Below are positions 60,728 to 64,000 of a stretch of 64,000 nucleotides of DNA, piece after piece (position 1 is the first letter of the stretch; each line of letters begins with the position of its first letter). Origin of the DNA: Collinsella aerofaciens (lineage in GTDB: Bacteria; Actinomycetota; Coriobacteriia; Coriobacteriales; Coriobacteriaceae). The notes under the pieces are model-generated. The model did not search any database. It was given only the letters and a program-made list of their open reading frames with translations, and was not told the DNA's origin. A program made the translations under genes and the position numbers. The DNA is taken from NCBI RefSeq assembly GCF_902364355.1, contig NZ_CABJDK010000008.1, positions 50,159 to 114,158 on the forward strand, in the 5' to 3' direction.

Positions 60728-61844
60728 ACTCGTGCCATAAAACGCGTTCGCGGATGTACTCGCCCAGCATGGGCACGGTAAACCGGACGAGGCCGTATCC
60801 GGCAGCCTCGATGACGCGCTCGCGAATCAGACTTGCGCGATATTTACTCGCCCAGCTTTGGGTGCGATCGCAACGCTCAATGATATCCGCCATGCGCGTC
60901 GGTTTGCCCTCGTCAGCCGCCATGGCCTCGATAAAGAGACGCTGCGGACTGCGCAACCCGTAATACAAGGGAGCGTCGACCGCTTCATAGAACTCAGAGA
61001 CGGCATCGGCGTAGCCAGCCTCGACATCGCACACTTCAATGGCCTGCGAGCCACGCCGGACAGCAGAGCGCCACATGTAATAGCCCACCAACTGAACCAT
61101 ATAGGGATGCCCCATGCTCTTGCGCGCCGCAAGGTCCGCCGTCTCCGCATCAACGTAAAGACCAGCGTCTTTGACCGTCTGGATATATGAATCGCGCACT
61201 TTGGGCAAAGAAATCGCCCCCAGCGTACGCTGCTGGGCGCGGCGCAAAAACGTCACGCTCGGCTCTTCGAGCAGATCGTCAACCATACTGGGTAAGCCGG
61301 CAAAAACCAGCGCAAGACCGCGCTGGTCGCTATCGGGCAAGCCCGTGGCGTCCTGGTCTCCCAGCACCTGCTGATAGAGAACGGCGAGAGCCGCCAGTTC
61401 CTCGATAGACGCAGATTGAGCCTCGTCAATCGCAAACAGGATGCCCTTACCTGGACCGAGCTTCTTGAGGCGCTCGTTGACCAGTCCTCGCAACGTCTCA
61501 CCCTTTGCTCGCGCCGCCTCGACCGACATCCGGCCAAACGACGGACCGAGCTCCATTGACGTCACAACGGGTTTATTCGAGCGAAGCGCGTCGGCCAAGC
61601 GATCGCATAAGCCAAGCGAAGCGGAATCGGAGACAACCGCCCATCCGCGCTCATTGGCTAGACGTTGCAGCTCCCGCAGGAGAACCGTCTTGCCACAGCC
61701 GCGGTTTCCCGTAATGAGCATGAGCCTACCCGGCGCTCCGGCGCCGTTATCGAGTCCTTCCTCGAAATCTTCGATGACCGACTCGCGACCGATGAGTATC
61801 GGAGGCCGCTTGCCAGCCGTGGGCTTAAAGGGATTTGGATTCAT
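60726..61844 (-). CDS. AAA ATPase of the ORC/Cdc6-like type with C-terminal winged helix (2)
   Basis: A 372-residue ATPase. Walker A is GNRGCGKT (46-53), Walker B is ILFAIDEAQS (135-144), and PSVTFLRRAQQ and YMVQLVGYYMW match ATPase 1 closely. The C-terminus (ADIIERCDRTQSWASKYRAS, LIRERVIEAAGYGLVRF) is a winged helix. Three tandem 10-base repeats precede it at 61880. Its stop lies against repeat copy 3 and its upstream region ends at copy 4. Function is unknown. Confidence 0.8.
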   Translation of the reverse strand: MNPNPFKPTAGKRPPILIGRESVIEDFEEGLDNGAGAPGRLMLITGNRGCGKTVLLRELQRLANERGWAVVSDSASLGLCDRLADALRSNKPVVTSMELGPSFGRMSVEAARAKGETLRGLVNERLKKLGPGKGILFAIDEAQSASIEELAALAVLYQQVLGDQDATGLPDSDQRGLALVFAGLPSMVDDLLEEPSVTFLRRAQQRTLGAISLPKVRDSYIQTVKDAGLYVDAETADLAARKSMGHPYMVQLVGYYMWRSAVRRGSQAIEVCDVEAGYADAVSEFYEAVDAPLYYGLRSPQRLFIEAMAADEGKPTRMADIIERCDRTQSWASKYRASLIRERVIEAAGYGLVRFTVPMLGEYIRERVLWHE

Positions 61845-61879
61845 GTCGGCCTCCTCGGATTGGCAAAGGCTGGCAATAG

Positions 61880-61909
61880 TTATACCAATTTATACCGAGT
61901 TATACCAAT
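61880..61909. repeat. Three tandem TTATACC repeats upstream of ATPase 2
   Basis: TTATACCAAT, TTATACCGAG and TTATACCAAT follow one another at exactly 10-base spacing, 36 bases before the ATPase 2 ATG. On the minus strand this is GGTATAA three times, which includes possible -10 elements. One helical turn per repeat suits cooperative protein binding. Confidence 0.65.
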
Positions 61910-61912
61910 AGC

Positions 61913-61943
61913 ATGTGACAAAGGAGTTGTCCCTTTGTCACAT
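61913..61943. repeat. GTGACAAAGGG palindromic repeat, copy 4
   Basis: ATGTGACAAAGG pairs with CCTTTGTCACAT. Read on the minus strand, its ATGTGA supplies the last Met codon and stop of the TetM-like gene. Confidence 0.8.
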
Positions 61944-63941
61944 GTGGCCAAAAAACTCTGCGTCTGCCGCTCGCCAAGGGCGGAAGGTGGCGGGATCGAT
62001 CTTTACGTGCGCCGCGGCGGGTACGTCGTACCATTTGACCGTATAGCCGGCGCCGTGGGCGCAAAAGACCGAGTCGGGCGTATTGGGCAGATCGGCCTCG
62101 GGCTCGTAGGCGGCCGCCTCGATGACGCGCTCGGCATCATGGCAAGCCGCATAACCGGCAAACTCAAGGTACAAATGCCCGCGGCCGCTCGTGTAGGCAG
62201 CCACCTCCAGCGCATAATCCTGTACCTCGGATGCCGGCACACGACCCACAAGCTTCGCCCGATCGCCCGCCATCGCCGGCGGCTCGTACTCGGCGCCCAT
62301 GCGCGTGACGTCCGAGAGCGCCCTGCCCACGCACTCCCCCGGCACCTCGAGCTCAAAGTGGTACCACGGCTCCAACAGCACCGCCGCACCGGCCTCACGC
62401 ACCCGCATCAAGCCCTGGCGAATCGCGCGGTACGTTGCCTGGCGAAAGTCGCCGCCCTCGGTATGCTTGGCATGCGCACGGCCGCCCGTGAGCGTAATGC
62501 GCACATCGGTGATGGGCGAGCCGGTCAGCACGCCCAGGTGGTCGCGCTCCATGGCATTGGTGAGCGCCAAACGCTGCCAGTTAAGGTCGAGCTCGTCGGT
62601 CGAGGCAATGGTACCAAACTGCACGCCCGAGCCCGCCGGTAGCGGCTCCAAGCGCAGGTGCACCTCGGCATAGTGGCGCAGCGGTTCAAAGTGGCCCACG
62701 CCCTCGACCGGCTGCGAGATAGTCTCCTTATAGAGAATGCCGCCGGGCTCAAACTCAATCGAAAGGCCAAAGCGATCGGCCAACACCCGCTGCACGACCT
62801 CGAGTTGCACGGCGCCCATCAACTGCAAATGAATCTGCTCAAGATGCGTGTTCCAGCTTACGCCGAGCATGGGGTCTTCGTCCGCCAACTCAGTCAATGC
62901 TTTGAACACCGTATGGACATCGTGTTCGCCCGGAAGCACCGTATAGGTAAGGACCGGCGCAATGACGGGTGCATCGCACCCGGGCTCCGCACCCAAGGCG
63001 TCCCCCGGGCGAACATGCGCAAGACCCGTCACGGCACAAATACCGCCAGCAGCAACTTCCTGGGCAAGCTCGTACTTCTCGCCGTTATAGATGCGTACCT
63101 GATCGACCTTCTGTTCCCACGCCTCGGCACTGGAACGCCCGCTGATCATCTGTTTTGCGCGCAGCGTGCCGCCGGTCACTTTAACCCAAGCCAAGCGCTC
63201 GCCACGATCCCCGCGGCTGACACGATAGACGCGCGCGGCAAACTCCGGGAGCCACGCCTGCTCACGCATCAGCGCGCATATGCCATCCAGCAGCTCGTCA
63301 ACGCCTTGGTCCTTGAGCGCCGAGCCGGCAAAGCAGGGAAAGAGCTTGCGCTCGGCAACCATGCGCGACAGCGTTGCGACAGAAAGCTCACCCGCTTCAA
63401 GAAACTCCTCGAGCGCTTCCTCGTCTAACGCAGCAGCATACTCCTGAACGGCACCGCCCGCCAACAGTTCGCTGGCATCCAGGCAGCCCTCGGAAAGACG
63501 TTGCCCAAGTTGTGCCAGCAAAACCTCGCGGCCGGGATTCTCCAAATCGATTTTGTTGATATAGATGAACGTCGGAATGTCATAGCGCGCAAGCAGGCGC
63601 CACAGGGTTTCGGTGTGCCCTTGTACGCCGTCGTTGGCGCCCACAACCAAAATCGCGTAGTCGAGTGCGCGCAATGTGCGCTCCGCCTCGGCCGAAAAAT
63701 CCACGTGACCGGGGGCGTCCACGAGCATAACGTGGGTTTCACCGTGGTCGAGCACAGCCTGCGACGAGAAAATCGTGATGCCACGCTCGCGTTCGATAGT
63801 GTTGGTATCCAGGTGCGAATCGCCGTCGTCCACACGGCCGCGCTTGCGAATACGACCTGCGTTGAACAACATGGCCTCGGCCAGCGTGGTCTTGCCGGCA
63901 TCGACATGCGCCAAGACTCCAACGACCGCTTGCTTTGACAT
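61938..63941 (-). CDS. TetM-like ribosomal-protection GTPase (translation factor family)
   Basis: A 667-residue GTPase of the EF-G/TetM group. G1 is AHVDAGKTT (11-19), G2 includes RERGITI, G3 is DAPGHVDFSAE, and G4 is NKIDLENPG. The later domains follow the TetM plan (domain II, then EPWYHFELEVPGECVGRAL in domain IV). Known TetM/O/W proteins remove tetracycline from the ribosome. The context is chromosomal, with no conjugation genes, so this is probably a housekeeping homologue and need not give resistance. GGGGAGAG precedes the ATG. Confidence 0.82.
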   Translation of the reverse strand: MSKQAVVGVLAHVDAGKTTLAEAMLFNAGRIRKRGRVDDGDSHLDTNTIERERGITIFSSQAVLDHGETHVMLVDAPGHVDFSAEAERTLRALDYAILVVGANDGVQGHTETLWRLLARYDIPTFIYINKIDLENPGREVLLAQLGQRLSEGCLDASELLAGGAVQEYAAALDEEALEEFLEAGELSVATLSRMVAERKLFPCFAGSALKDQGVDELLDGICALMREQAWLPEFAARVYRVSRGDRGERLAWVKVTGGTLRAKQMISGRSSAEAWEQKVDQVRIYNGEKYELAQEVAAGGICAVTGLAHVRPGDALGAEPGCDAPVIAPVLTYTVLPGEHDVHTVFKALTELADEDPMLGVSWNTHLEQIHLQLMGAVQLEVVQRVLADRFGLSIEFEPGGILYKETISQPVEGVGHFEPLRHYAEVHLRLEPLPAGSGVQFGTIASTDELDLNWQRLALTNAMERDHLGVLTGSPITDVRITLTGGRAHAKHTEGGDFRQATYRAIRQGLMRVREAGAAVLLEPWYHFELEVPGECVGRALSDVTRMGAEYEPPAMAGDRAKLVGRVPASEVQDYALEVAAYTSGRGHLYLEFAGYAACHDAERVIEAAAYEPEADLPNTPDSVFCAHGAGYTVKWYDVPAAAHVKIDPATFRPWRAADAEFFGHM

Positions 63942-63965
63942 GGCTCTCCCCTTATTGCAGGTTGA

Positions 63966-64000
63966 TTTCCGATCTCAGCCGAACACATTGAGCAAATAGG
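63966..64000. repeat. 35-base dispersed repeat, copy 2 (runs off the window)
   Basis: It matches 52485-52519 with one mismatch in the same orientation. The similarity may continue past the window end. Confidence 0.6.

Noticed and set aside
61938..63941. Acquired tetracycline resistance gene on a conjugative transposon
   Set aside because: No integrase, mobilisation or tet leader peptide is near, and codon use matches the neighbours.

Overview
The window looks like chromosome from a high-GC anaerobic actinobacterium of the class Coriobacteriia, most likely Collinsella or a close relative. This is inferred from gene content: a bile salt hydrolase, a reverse rubrerythrin, a LicT-controlled PTS permease, a thiamine-salvage operon under a TPP riboswitch, an actinobacterial DUF3516 helicase and a chromosomal TetM-like GTPase. 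There is no rRNA gene to confirm it. I saw no tRNA gene, CRISPR array, complete insertion sequence or prophage. Most genes start with a clear AGGAGG-type ribosome site, and several starts were set by it.

Layout. 1-5.5 kb: a three-gene cassette (TerB-N protein, BrxD-like ATPase, BrxHI-like helicase) cut by the left edge, resembling BREX and Ter defence modules. 5.5-17 kb: housekeeping RNA genes (elp3, trmB), two methyltransferases, a membrane XRE regulator with its DUF4097 partner, a DUF3516 helicase and a DUF2130 protein. 17-20.6 kb: sugar operon (licT, PTS EIIBC, ChbG-like deacetylase). 20.6-22.2 kb: phosphoesterase, HIRAN protein, and a 27-residue hydrophobic ORF facing a promoter on the other strand (candidate type I toxin-antitoxin). 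22.2-25.6 kb: aldehyde and alcohol dehydrogenases behind two Rex-like operators, then rubrerythrin. 25.7-27.3 kb: a probable PD-(D/E)xK protein between two copies of a 123-bp inverted-repeat element. 27.3-30.4 kb: pdxR divergent from pdxST. 30.4-43.8 kb: an RGG-repeat protein, transporters, two peptide-deformylase paralogues (one without the catalytic Glu), an HTH-aminotransferase fusion, Kup, bile salt hydrolase and a purine permease. 43.9-49.3 kb: MetE-like protein, LysR, HAD phosphatase, then TPP riboswitch-thiM-thiamine-binding protein-thiE. 49.5-52.5 kb: patatin, decayed EAL gene and a double-GGDEF protein. 52.5-64 kb: small membrane protein, flavoprotein, ArsC-like and CobW-like proteins, trmL, then two AAA ATPases bracketing a UvrA-like ABC protein and a GNAT, and a TetM-like GTPase.

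The least explained feature is the wealth of short palindromic repeats at gene 3' ends. At least four families are visible, and several copies overlap or supply the stop codon of the adjacent gene. The best candidates for something undescribed are the 123-bp element with stop codons in three frames, the TerB/BrxD/BrxHI cassette, the repeat-punctuated ATPase/UvrA-like region and the microprotein/antisense-promoter pair at 22 kb.
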